DNA from: CAWAMR01 sp963783095
GTDB taxonomy: Bacteria; Planctomycetota; Planctomycetia; Gemmatales; Gemmataceae
DNA: 64,000 bases
Reading direction: 5' to 3'
Assembly: GCA_963783095.1 (NCBI GenBank)
Contig: CAWAMR010000002.1
Coordinates: 62,001-126,000 of the forward strand
Below, in pieces: positions 11,671-20,975 of the stretch (the stretch's first letter is position 1; every line of letters begins with the position of its first letter). A model generated the notes under the pieces. It did no database searches, was not told the origin of the DNA, and was given only the letters and a program-made list of their open reading frames with translations. The translations under genes were made by a program, and so were the position numbers.

Positions 11671-12108
11671 ATGTCTCGCGTCTCCTCAGGATTCCAAATT
11701 TTCTTGCTTGCAGTACTCACGACATCATTTGCGTATGGTTGCGGAAAGTCGGCGACGGAGGTGGTCCCGATGAGCGGAAAGGTGTATGTGGAAAATGAGT
11801 TGCTCACCTCGGGCAATGTTTCCCTTTTTCCCATAGACGCGGACTCGAAAGGGTTGCTTTCCGCCGGTCAAATAAAAAATGGGGAATACAAGATATTTAC
11901 GAATGGCAAAGAAGGGGTTCCTCCGGGAAAATACAAAATCACGGTAACCCCTGAAATGAAGCCTTCCCCGGATGGCAAAGGGGCATCTCTTATGTGGGAT
12001 CCAAAGTATTCAAGTCCAAAAGAAACCACGTTTGAGATAGAGGTGAAAAGCGGAACAGCAATCACCGGGCACGATCTAAGACTTTTCAAGGATGGCGGGA
12101 AACCTTGA
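11671..12108 (+). CDS. Small lipoprotein with transthyretin/carboxypeptidase-regulatory-like fold
   Basis: A 145-residue protein with lipoprotein signal MSRVSSGFQIFLLAVLTT and a Cys at about residue 25 (FAYGCGKS). The rest reads as one beta-sandwich domain (VPMSGKVYVENELLTSGNVS, VPPGKYKITVTPE), typical of the small lipoproteins found just after DUF1559 genes in planctomycetes. GGAG at 11659-11662 supports the start at 11671 over an upstream in-frame ATG at 11533. The gap to the DUF1559 gene is 159 bp, so co-transcription is likely. Function not known. Confidence 0.75.
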   Translation: MSRVSSGFQIFLLAVLTTSFAYGCGKSATEVVPMSGKVYVENELLTSGNVSLFPIDADSKGLLSAGQIKNGEYKIFTNGKEGVPPGKYKITVTPEMKPSPDGKGASLMWDPKYSSPKETTFEIEVKSGTAITGHDLRLFKDGGKP

Positions 12109-12156
12109 GCCCTTCCGATTTGTTGCCGACCGGGAAGATTGGCCGCAAGTCAGGTC

Positions 12157-13610
12157 TTATTCATTCGGTGCCTTCTTCCTAGGCTCAACTTTCTTCAATT
12201 CAATAAGCATGGTTTGAACCTTCGATCGCCAGGGAACATTGGCGGAGGCAAGAAGAAGCGCTTGTTCCAGGCGCGAGCAAGCTTCTCCGACACGCCCATC
12301 TTCGGCCAATATTTCTCCGACATAAAAATGGAGTTCTCCATGTTCGGGATTGCAGAGAACTGCTCGTTCGAGGTGGACTAGCGCTTCCGTCCGCAGTCCC
12401 AGGCGTTTCAAAGCGAGCCCAAGCGTCATGTGAGCCACCCCGTAATCGGGCTTGATTTTGAGGGCCTCGCGCGACTGGGAAACAGCTTCTCGATAAAACG
12501 CTTCGATCTTAACGCGCTCGACAGATCCTTTCTTCTCGAGTTGTTCTGCTCCCATAAACAAGACATTGGCCAGATAGTAATGCGTTTGCATTTTGTCCGG
12601 CGCGATGTCCAGCGAGAGTCGCAAAGCTCGCTCCGCGCCTGGAAAATCTCCCATTTGCCCAAGAACCCTGCCGACGGCAAGGTACGGTGCGTAGTCGTTC
12701 GGATAGTCTTCCGTCATCGGTTGTAAGAGCAAGACTGCATCTTTGAAACGACCCGCTGCCGCCAGCTCCTCGGCAATCTTGTAACGCCTCCTCTTTTTTT
12801 TCGCCCAGTGGATATAGTCCGAGTTCGAAACAAATGCATCGGGCCATTTGACATCAGGCGGGAAGCGGTCGGCTTCCTTCCGGAAATCTTCCGCTTGGGC
12901 GGCCTCACCCAGTTGTCGACTGATTGCCGCAAGCTGGATTCGAGCCTTTTGCCGGCAAAACGGACTGTCCAGGCAACGGAGCAAAAGGGAGCGCGCGGTC
13001 TGCCAATCCCGGCGTGAACCGGCAAGAATCGCCAGATCGAAGTCGGCCCGAAGATTGCCGGGCTCGAACACCTGGACCCGGCGAATCTGGGCTTCTGCTT
13101 CGTCATCGCGACCCAGAATCAACAGCGTTTCTCCCAGTGCCAGCCGAGGAATTACCGTCCCGTCTTTTGCGCGTCCAGGCAGTCTACCGCTCGCAGAAAG
13201 TACATTAGGGCCAGTTCCCGGTTTCCAACATTAAATTGGAGAGTGGCCTGAAAATAGGGCCATTGAGGCTCGCTCGGATCGAGTCGCTCTGCTTCGGCAA
13301 AACAGATTTTGCTCTCGTCTTCGAGTTCGTTAACCAAGAAAACTTTCCCGAGATTCCCCCAGGCTTCTGCGGAAGCGGGCTCCCTTAGAACCCGTTCACG
13401 CATGCTCTGAACGATCTCGATGACTGCGGGTTCCGACCCGGAACCCTTTACGTCGGGGGGAGTGGGATAGGAAATGGGCGAGGAGCGGAAGTGAAAATAT
13501 CCTCCGATACCGGCACCCACAAGTGCAACGAAAATGAACGATAACAGAATGCGTTTATCCACGTTCACACCGTTGCATTTTGGAACCGTTGAAAGGATGA
13601 GACATTGCAA
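12157..13610 (-). CDS. Membrane-anchored TPR protein 1 (one frameshift)
   Basis: Paralogue of the genes at 15955-17418 and 19462-20925. Conserved similarity among the three starts at VNVDKRILL, so the GTG at 13568 is a better start than the ATG at 13610. A membrane anchor (about 20 residues) is followed by a Pro-rich SYPTPP spacer and about ten TPR-like helical repeats. The frame breaks near 13150, at GACGCGCAAAAG; by comparison with the paralogues one base is missing there, restoring ALGETLLILGRDDEAEAQI. It converges on the CRTAC1 gene of unit 1 and is divergent from the CRTAC1 gene of unit 2. It is likely a periplasmic scaffold; partner unproven. Confidence 0.82.
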
Positions 13611-13682
13611 GCCTTCAACAGGATTATCCTATCCACCGTAGCAAATGATGCCCTCTGAATTCAACTCTTTGCAGTATCTTCA

Positions 13683-13712
13683 TTGACGAGTTGTCCAAGT
13701 TAGTGGTAATCT
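13683..13712 (+). promoter_or_regulatory. Conserved sigma-70-like promoter of CRTAC1 unit 2
   Basis: TTGACG at 13683-13688, 18 bp, TAATCT at 13707-13712. The stretch from here to the start codon is closely similar to 17472-17587. Confidence 0.6.
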
Positions 13713-13796
13713 ACCTGTAGATAAATGGGTATTTTCAGAACAGTTCGTGGCACTTCTTCGTACATTTGATAACTTCCATTATTCTGGATTCCCGCG

Positions 13797-15687
13797 ATGA
13801 GGAGCGGCGGGGCTTTTCCTTGCGTCACACTCGGGAAAGCAAAAGAGGGGGTTTTTCGCATGAAACAGGTCAATATCCTTACTCAATGTGACGCAAAGAA
13901 AAGCCCGGTGAGGAGCGGCATGAAGCTATTTGTGTTCGGAATTATTGGTCTATGCCTGATCGGAGCTGCGGTTTATGTGCTGACTTATTCCCCTTCTAAA
14001 CCTCCGGTACCCGAGACGACGGACAGCGGCGACGCGCGACTCGATTTTGACGGGAGCAACCCGTGGTTCGTGGATATCACAGAAGAATCGGGTTTGAAAT
14101 TCGTTCACGACTGCGGCAAGGTGGGAACTTATTTCATGCCGGAGCAAGTGGGCTCGGGGGCAGCTTTTCTCGACTTCAACAACGATGGCTTACTCGATAT
14201 CTATCTGCTGCAAGGCGCTGGCCCCAAGGGTCCAAAGAACAGTCTGTATCAGCAGAATCCCGATGGAACATTTCGCGATGTGAGCAAAGGGTCAGGCCTC
14301 GACATTGCCGGCTACAACGTGGGCGTTGCCGTCGGGGATGTCAATAATGACGGCTGGCCCGATGTTCTTGTTACGCAATATATCGGGGTCAAACTGTTTC
14401 TCAACAACCACGATGGCATGTTCACCGATGTTACACAAACATCCGGCGTGAATAATCCTGCGTGGGGAAGCTCGGCGGCGTTCTTGGACTATGACCGGGA
14501 CGGCTGGCTCGATCTGGTTGTTGTCAGTTACGTCAACTACGATCCAACAATGCACTGCAACGGCAGACGTTTTGTTGGAGAACGCGATTATTGCGCCGAG
14601 TAACTTCAAGGGCCGGGTCAGTCGATTGTTCCACAATCTCGGAAGCAAGAAAGAGCATGGCGTAAAGTCGTCGGCTGTGCTATTTGAAGACGTGACTCAA
14701 TCTTCCGGCTTGGACAGTATTGCCGGCCCTGGTCTTGGAGTGGTGTGCGCGGACTTCAACGGTGATCGCTGGCCTGACATTCTGATTACCAATGATGGTG
14801 CCGCGAATCGACTCTGGATCAATCAGCACAACGGCCAATTCAAAGAGGAAGCTGCGCTGCGGGGAATTGCTCTCAACGCCATGGTTCAAGCCCAGGCGGG
14901 TATGGGAGTGACTCTGGGCGACGTTGATGGCGAGGGACTTTTCGATATATTTGTCACGCATCTGAGTGACGAGACTCATACCCTTTGGAAGCAAGGACCG
15001 CAGGGTGATTTTCAGGATCAGACCATTCGTTCAAAGGTGACCTCAGGTGCCTGGCGAGGAACCGGTTTCGGTACATTGCTGGTCGACTTTGACCACGACG
15101 GTGCCCTGGATCTGGCCATCGCCAACGGGGGAATTTACGCCACGGATAAGAATAAGGCTGCGGCCTCGTCTCTGGGACCGTTCTGGAGTCTATACGGACA
15201 ACGAAATCAGCTTTTTCGTGGAGATGGGAAAGGTCACTTTCAGGATGTGTCGCTGCAAAATCCTCCGTTTTGCCAGCGCTACAACATGGGGCGTGGATTG
15301 GTACGAGGCGACGTCAACAAGGACGGCGCGCAGGATTTGTTGGTAACGAGTATCGGTGGACCGGCTCGTCTTTTCCGCAATGTCGCAGAAAAGAAGGGGC
15401 ACTGGCTTGAGATTCGAGCCTTTGATCCCAACCTCAAGCGGGATGCTTACGGGGCGGAAGTCAGAGTACGAGCCGGCGGTCGGACGTCGGTTGTCTGGCT
15501 CAATCCCGCAGAAAGTTATCTTTCCAGCAATCAGCCGATAGCCCATTTCGGCTTGGGCCAGGTGGCTCAGATCGACGCCATTGAGGTATTATGGCCGGAT
15601 GGCTCTCCTGCAGAGGTGTTCCCCGGAGGTGGTGTCGATCGGAGGCTGCGCTTGAATAAGGGCGAGGGAAAATCGAACTCGAAATGA
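13797..15687 (+). CDS. CRTAC1-type protein 2 (one frameshift, insertion at the start)
   Basis: Same architecture as the copy at 8604: signal anchor (MKLFVFGIIGLCLIG), FG-GAP/VCBS calcium-loop repeats and a C-terminal ASPIC/UnbV domain. Relative to its paralogues it carries 111 extra bases at the start (100-bp insert plus an 11-bp duplicated target), exactly 37 codons, so the old ATG at 13797 stays in frame; GTG at 13908 and ATG at 13920 recreate the paralogues' normal start. The frame breaks near 14582 (DYCAE stop), where the first paralogue has TGCGCGCCA and this copy TGCGCCGAG; adding GC restores APSNFKGRVSRLFHN. The protein is otherwise complete. Function unknown. Confidence 0.84.
13798..13919. 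mobile_element. MITE-like insertion with target duplication
   Basis: A 100-bp segment (13809-13908) is bounded by the perfect 11-bp direct repeat TGAGGAGCGGC (13798-13808 and 13909-13919). Its ends are inverted repeats, 13810-13828 and 13888-13906, matching at 18 of 19 positions (left end GGGCTTTTCCTTGCGTCAC). It is absent from both paralogous start regions. No transposase is encoded, so it is non-autonomous; its family is not identified. Confidence 0.75.
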
Positions 15688-15824
15688 AACCCGGAGTGCC
15701 GCTGGCGCGAGTTCGATCCTTATGTAGAATTAGGGAAATATTGGTTGGAGAACTCGAACGGCCACTTCGAGACCTCCAACACTCACCCCATGAGCAGTCC
15801 CGCTATACGGCCCACGTCTTAAGA

Positions 15825-15905
15825 GGCGGGCTATCATAATCGTAATCGTAATCATAATAATCCGATTAAGATTACGATTACGATTATGATTAGGAAAAAC
15901 CCGCC
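15825..15905. terminator. Long perfect hairpin between convergent genes
   Basis: Arms 15833-15853 and 15870-15890 are perfect 21-bp reverse complements around a 16-nt loop; each arm contains tandem ATCGTA/TAATCG hexamers. An outer pair GGCGGG (15825-15830) and CCCGCC (15900-15905) encloses it. It sits between the stops of CRTAC1 gene 2 and TPR gene 2, so a bidirectional terminator is the simplest reading. Confidence 0.5.
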
Positions 15906-15954
15906 GACAGAATTGTAACAGAAAATGGCCTCTGGTCAGAAAAGTGGGGCGAAT

Positions 15955-17418
15955 TTACTTTTTTTCCGGTTCTTTCCCCGTTTCAGCTTTCTTCAGTTCG
16001 AGCAGTTTAGACTGCACAAAAGGTAGCCACGGAGCATTTGGACCGGCGCGCAGGATGGCGATTTTATATTGTGCGCAGGCCTCGGAGATGCGTCCTTCTT
16101 CGGCCAACGTGTCCCCGAGCATCGTGTGCATTTCTGCGATTTCGGGGTCGAGGAGAACGCCCTGTTCCATTTGCTTTCTTCCTTCAGTGATACGTCCAAG
16201 ATTTTTCAACGAGTTACCAAGCACCATGTAAGCCTGGCCATGGTCCGGTTTAAGCTTGAGTACCTCACGTGACTCAATGATTGCTTCACGAAAAAGCTTC
16301 TCTACCTGGGTGCGATCTTCTTTTGCTTGTTTCAGGTACTCTCCGTGCATCATCAATGTCCTGGCCAGATAGAAATGCGTTTGAACCATCCCCGGCGCAA
16401 GTTGCAGAGCGCGTCGATGCGATCGCTCTGCATCCGGAAAATTCTTTGTTTTGGTCTGCAGTTTCCCGAGTAAATGGTGAGGCATATAATCATCCGGATA
16501 ATCTTCGGCCATGGATTGCAGCAACTCCGTTGCTTCTTTTACACGACCCGCCGATTGCAATTCATCGGCATACTCGTAGGCGGTCCGTTTTAGCTTTATC
16601 AACTGGAGGTAATCCGAAGTCATCGGATCGTACCATTTCGCATCTCTCGGTAGTCGATCTAATTGCTTTTGAAGTTCTTCTGCTGCTGCCATATCGCCGA
16701 GTCGACGACTCACTGCTGCAAGTTGAATCCGAGCTCGTTTCCGGGCGTATGGGCTGTCCTGGCAGCGAAGCAGAAGCGTGCGTGCTTTTTGCCAATCTTG
16801 GCGATTACCGGCGATGAGAGCCAAGTCAAAAACAGCATGACTATCGTCCGGCTCGAGTAGTAACGCCTCCTCGATTCGAGTCTCGGCCTCGTCGTACCGG
16901 CCCAGTGCCATCAAAGTCTCAGCCAGTAGCAGTGTGGGGGAGATGGTGGGGTCTTTGTTTGCCTTCAAGAGTTCGACAGTCCGTCGCATGTAGGGTAAAC
17001 CGAGTTCCAAGTCTCCTCGGGCGACGAGGATGTTTGCTTGCGAATAAGGCCAATGGGGATCATTTGGATCGAGTCGTTCTGCTTCGGCCAGGCAGATACG
17101 ACTTTCCAGGGGGAGATCGTTTAACAAGAATGCTGTCCCCAGCCTCCCCCAAGTCTCGGAGGAAGCCGGGTTGTCGAGAACCTGCTGGCGCATTTTCTGA
17201 AGCAAGGCTGCGACAGCAGGTTCCAAACTGGAAACATTTATTTCGGGGGGAGTGGGATAGGAAATGGGCGAAGTTGGGAAGTAAAAATATCCGCCAATCC
17301 CGGTGCCCAAAAGTGCAACGAGAATTAGCACCAACAGAATGCGCTTGTCCACGTTCACACCATTGCATTTGGGAGAGTTGTGGGATAAGAGGTTGCAGGT
17401 TTTCAACAGCGATCCCAC
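15955..17418 (-). CDS. Membrane-anchored TPR protein 2
   Basis: The intact 487-residue member of the three paralogues. After a divergent leader the conserved VNVDKRILLVLILVALLGTGI begins; a GTG at that point is the likely start, near 17361. The membrane anchor is followed by SYPTPPEI and a chain of TPR-like repeats (for example TLLLAETLMALGRYDEAETR, SHRRALQLAPGMVQTHFYLA, MLGDTLAEEGRISEACAQYK), ending in a Lys/Glu-rich tail. Only the short N-terminus should be cytoplasmic. It is divergent from CRTAC1 gene 3 with about 170 bp between starts and converges on CRTAC1 gene 2. Being unbroken, it is the best reference for the family's length. Confidence 0.85.
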   Translation of the reverse strand: MGSLLKTCNLLSHNSPKCNGVNVDKRILLVLILVALLGTGIGGYFYFPTSPISYPTPPEINVSSLEPAVAALLQKMRQQVLDNPASSETWGRLGTAFLLNDLPLESRICLAEAERLDPNDPHWPYSQANILVARGDLELGLPYMRRTVELLKANKDPTISPTLLLAETLMALGRYDEAETRIEEALLLEPDDSHAVFDLALIAGNRQDWQKARTLLLRCQDSPYARKRARIQLAAVSRRLGDMAAAEELQKQLDRLPRDAKWYDPMTSDYLQLIKLKRTAYEYADELQSAGRVKEATELLQSMAEDYPDDYMPHHLLGKLQTKTKNFPDAERSHRRALQLAPGMVQTHFYLARTLMMHGEYLKQAKEDRTQVEKLFREAIIESREVLKLKPDHGQAYMVLGNSLKNLGRITEGRKQMEQGVLLDPEIAEMHTMLGDTLAEEGRISEACAQYKIAILRAGPNAPWLPFVQSKLLELKKAETGKEPEKK

Positions 17419-17422
17419 TTAA

Positions 17423-17450
17423 GTTATCAAACTTTGCCCTATGAATTCAA
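17423..17450 (-). promoter_or_regulatory. Candidate promoter of TPR gene 2
   Basis: On the minus strand TTGAAT (17450-17445), 16 bp, GATAAC (17428-17423). The same arrangement with the same spacing occurs before TPR gene 3 (20961-20934); before TPR gene 1 only the TTGAAT part is clear. Confidence 0.4.
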
Positions 17451-17471
17451 CTCGTTATGCAATATTCATCG

Positions 17472-17501
17472 TTGACGGGTTGTCCAAGTTATTGGTAATC
17501 T
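17472..17501 (+). promoter_or_regulatory. Conserved sigma-70-like promoter of CRTAC1 unit 3
   Basis: TTGACG at 17472-17477, 18 bp, TAATCT at 17496-17501, as in unit 2. Confidence 0.6.
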
Positions 17502-17586
17502 ACCTGTTGATAAGGTTGCGATTTTCAGAACAGTTCATGGCATTTCTTCGTACATTTGATAACCTCCATTATTCTGGATTCCCGCA

Positions 17587-19361
17587 ATGAGGAGCGGCAT
17601 GAAGCTATTTGTGTTCGGCATTATGGGTCTGTGCCTGATCGGAGTTACGGTTTATGTGCTGACTTTTTCCCCATCGAAACCTCCAGTACCCGAGCCGAAG
17701 GGCAGCGTCGACGCTCCACTCGATTTTGACGGGAGCCACCCCTGGTTCGTGGACATCACGGAAGAATCCGGCCTGAAATTCGTTCACGACTGCGGAAAGG
17801 TGGGAACTTATTTCATGCCGGAGCAAGTGGGCTCGGGCGCGGCTTTTCTTGATTTCAACAACGATGGTTATCTCGATATCTATCTGCTTCAAGGCGGTGG
17901 CCCCAAGGGTCCAAAGAACTGTCTGTATCAGCAGAATCCCGATGGAACATTTCGCGACGTGAGCAAAGGGTCAGGCCTCGACATTGCCGGCTACAACGTG
18001 GGCGTTGCCGTCGGGGATGTCAATAACGATGGCTGGCCCGATGTGTTGGTGACCCAATACGACGGCGTTAAACTGTTTCTCAACAATGGCAATAGTACGT
18101 TCACCGATGTTACGCGATTATCCGGCCTGAATAATCCTGCGTGGGGATCCTCAGCGGCGTTCTTGGACTATGACCGGGACGGTTGGCTCGATCTGATTGT
18201 TGTCAATTACGTTGATTACGATCCGGCGTTTCGCTGTAAGAGCGACGTAGTGAAGAGCGCGATTACTGCGCCCGAAAAACTTCAAGGGGCGGGTCAGCCG
18301 ATTGTTCCACAATCTCGGAGGCAAGAAAGAATCGGGCGATAAGTCGTCGATGGTGTTTTTTGAAGACGTGACTGAATATTCTGGATTGGGCAGCATCGCC
18401 GGCCCTGGTCTTGGAGTGGTGTGTGCGGATTTCAATGGTGATCGCTGGCCTGACATTCTGATTACCAATGATGGTGCAGCGAATCGGCTCTGGATCAATC
18501 AGAAAAACGGTCGTTTCAAAGAGGAAGCAGTGCAGCGTGCAATTGCTCTCAACGTCATGGCTCAACCCCAGGCAGGGATGGGAGTCACTCTCGGTGACGT
18601 TGATGGCAATGGGCTGTTCGATATCTTTGTCACGCATCTGAGTGACGAAACGCATACGCTCTGGAGGCAGGGACCGCAGGGTGAATTTCAGGATCAGACG
18701 GTTCATTCAAAGGTGACCTTGGGTGCCTGGCGCGGAACCGGTTTCGGTACTTTGCTGGTCGACTTCGACCACGACGGTGCCCTGGATCTGGCCATCGCCA
18801 ACGGGGGAATTTACGCCGCGGATAAGAATAAGGTAATGGACTGGTCATTGGGACCATTCTGGAGTCGTTACGGACAGCGCAATCAGCTTTTTCGCGGCGA
18901 TGGGAAAGGTCACTTTCAGGATGTGTCGCTGCAAAATCCTCCCTTTTGCCAGCACTACAACATGGGGCGAGGATTGGTACGAGGCGACGTTAACAAGGAC
19001 GGCGACACAGGATTTGTTGGTAACGAGTATCGGCGGACCGGCCCGTCTTTTCCGCAATGTCGCACAAAAGAAGGGGCACTGGCTTGAGATTCGGGTCTTT
19101 GATCCTAACCTCAAGCGCGATGCTTACGGAGCGGAAGTCAGAGTCCGGGCCGGTGGTCGGACGTTGGTTGCGTGGCTCAATCCCGCCGAAAGCTACCTTT
19201 CCAGCAATGAGCCAATCGCACATTTCGGTTTGGGCCAGGCGACTCAGATCGATGCTATTGAGGTACTGTGGCCGGATGGCTCTCCCGCGGAGGTGTTCCC
19301 TGGTACTGATGTCGATCGACGAGTTATTTTGAAAAAGGGTGGAGGATCGCCGGCAAAATGA
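17587..19361 (+). CDS. CRTAC1-type protein 3 (three frameshifts)
   Basis: Third paralogue, very close to copy 2: start MRSGMKLFVFGIMGLCLIG, signal anchor, repeated D-x-N-x-D-G loops, then an ASPIC/UnbV domain ending AHFGLGQATQIDAIEVLWPDG. The reading frame changes near 18246 (GAGCGACG), 18272 (TGCGCCCG) and 19010 (GGCGACACAGG). The second and third sites align to GCGCGC runs in the paralogues (copy 1 reads TGCGCGCCA, copy 2 GGCGCGCAGG). Apart from these the sequence is conserved to the last codon, which argues against long-standing decay. TPR gene 3 converges on it from the right. Role unknown. Confidence 0.82.
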
Positions 19362-19461
19362 GGTGTGCCAAACACTGCGAAAAACAACCGGCGGACCCGT
19401 TTTGGAATGAACTGTGATTTTCCTTACAGGCCAATCGATTCCGATGTCGCTCGCGAATGAT

Positions 19462-20925
19462 TTACTTTTTCCCCGGCTCCTTAGCAGGTTTTAATGCCCT
19501 CCACGCGAGCAACTGAGCCCGAATTCTCGGCCGCCAGGGAGTTGTCGGCGGCGCAAGAGCCAGGGCTCGTTCGTAATGGGTGCTCGCTTCCGGGATTCGG
19601 CCCTCTTCAGCCAACATATCGCCAAAGCGATACTGGATTTCCGGCGATTCGGGGTTGCATCGAGTAGCCTGTTCAAGTTCGGACATCGCGTCGGTTCGCT
19701 GTCCCAACTCCTTCAATGAAAGCCCGAGCCTCATGTGGGCTTCGCCATAGTTCGGTTTCCGTTCGATAGCCTCTCTTGCCAGCTGGCAGGCCTGGCGAAA
19801 TAGAGCCTCGGCGTTACTGCGATCCTTGATATCTTTCTTTCCGATTTGCTCCCCGAACCAGTAGAATGCGCAGGCTAGCTCATAGCGAAGCTGTGCCTTT
19901 TCTGGTGCGATCGCGATGGCGCGGCGAAATGACGCTTCCGCTCCTTTCAAATCACCAGCATCTGTAAGTATGGTCCCGAGTATTCGATGGGGAGCTTCTT
20001 CGTCCGGAAAGTCCTCAATCGTTTGTTTCAAAAACGGAACTGCTTCCGAAAAACGACCCATGGCCATTAACATATTGACATAGTGTCGGCGAGCTTTCAA
20101 GTTCACACCCCACGGATAAGACTCCATGGGATACGGGTCAGGCGGTTCCACATCGTCGGGGAGTCGAGCAGCTTGTTGTTCGTACTCGTCCGCCTTGACA
20201 ACTTCGCCGAGGTGCCGGCAGATTGCTGCCAGTTGAATACGAGCTCTTTTCTGAACATGCGGGCTGTCGAGCCCGCTCAGTAACAATGCCCGCGCACCCT
20301 GCAAATCCTGGCGGGAGATTGCCAGAAGTGCCAAATCAAAATCTAAACGGGCATCATCGCCGATCAACACCTTGGCCTGGCGAAGGAATGTTTCTGCTTC
20401 TTCGTTGCGTCCGAGCGACATTAACGCATGCGAAAGCCATAGCCTCGGAGCCAGAGTCTTGTCTTCTTGTTCGTTGAAGCACTGGATCGCCCTGTTCAAG
20501 AAAGGCAGGGCCAATTCGTACTTATCCTCTTGCGCAAAGGGTAACGCTTGAAAATAGGGCCAGCGCGGATCAGTCGGATCGAGCTTTTCAGCTTCGGCGA
20601 AACAGATGGCGCTTTGCCGATAGTAATCATTTGCAAAAAAAACCATTCCCAAAGTCCCCCAAGCGTCAGCGGAAGTCGGGGCTTTCAGAACCCATTCACG
20701 CATATTCTGAAGAGATTTTCTCAGGGCAGGCAGCATCCCGTCTTCCGGTATCTCGGGGGGGACGGGATAGGAAACAGGCGCACTGCGAAAATAAGAATAC
20801 CCGCCAAATCCTGCGCCGACGAGTGCAACGAAGATTAACACCAACAGAATGCGCTTGTCCACGTTGACACCGGTGTAACTGGGGAGATTTGTGGGGACCA
20901 CAAGTTGCAAGGCTTCGACCGACAC
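19462..20925 (-). CDS. Membrane-anchored TPR protein 3
   Basis: Intact 487-residue paralogue of the genes at 12157 and 15955. The conserved core starts at VNVDKRILLVLIFVALVGAGF; a GTG near 20868 is the probable start. The anchor and SYPVPPEIP spacer are followed by TPR-like repeats with the same phase as its paralogues. It is the most diverged of the three in the repeats. Its stop is about 100 bp from the stop of CRTAC1 gene 3. Homology of the unit ends just upstream of its promoter; no fourth CRTAC1 gene follows, and the kbl-like gene begins on the same strand. Confidence 0.85.
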   Translation of the reverse strand: MSVEALQLVVPTNLPSYTGVNVDKRILLVLIFVALVGAGFGGYSYFRSAPVSYPVPPEIPEDGMLPALRKSLQNMREWVLKAPTSADAWGTLGMVFFANDYYRQSAICFAEAEKLDPTDPRWPYFQALPFAQEDKYELALPFLNRAIQCFNEQEDKTLAPRLWLSHALMSLGRNEEAETFLRQAKVLIGDDARLDFDLALLAISRQDLQGARALLLSGLDSPHVQKRARIQLAAICRHLGEVVKADEYEQQAARLPDDVEPPDPYPMESYPWGVNLKARRHYVNMLMAMGRFSEAVPFLKQTIEDFPDEEAPHRILGTILTDAGDLKGAEASFRRAIAIAPEKAQLRYELACAFYWFGEQIGKKDIKDRSNAEALFRQACQLAREAIERKPNYGEAHMRLGLSLKELGQRTDAMSELEQATRCNPESPEIQYRFGDMLAEEGRIPEASTHYERALALAPPTTPWRPRIRAQLLAWRALKPAKEPGKK

Positions 20926-20933
20926 GTATGTAA

Positions 20934-20961
20934 GTTATCAAACTTAGCCGACCAAATTCAA
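20934..20961 (-). promoter_or_regulatory. Candidate promoter of TPR gene 3
   Basis: Minus strand TTGAAT (20961-20956), 16 bp, GATAAC (20939-20934), matching the element before TPR gene 2. Similarity to the other unit stops within about 10 bp upstream, marking the right edge of the triplication. Confidence 0.4.
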
Positions 20962-20975
20962 CTCATTGCGGGCGG

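Noticed and set aside
15833..15890. CRISPR-like repeat
   Set aside because: Repeating hexamers form one hairpin; there are no spacers, repeats of 24-37 bp or cas genes.
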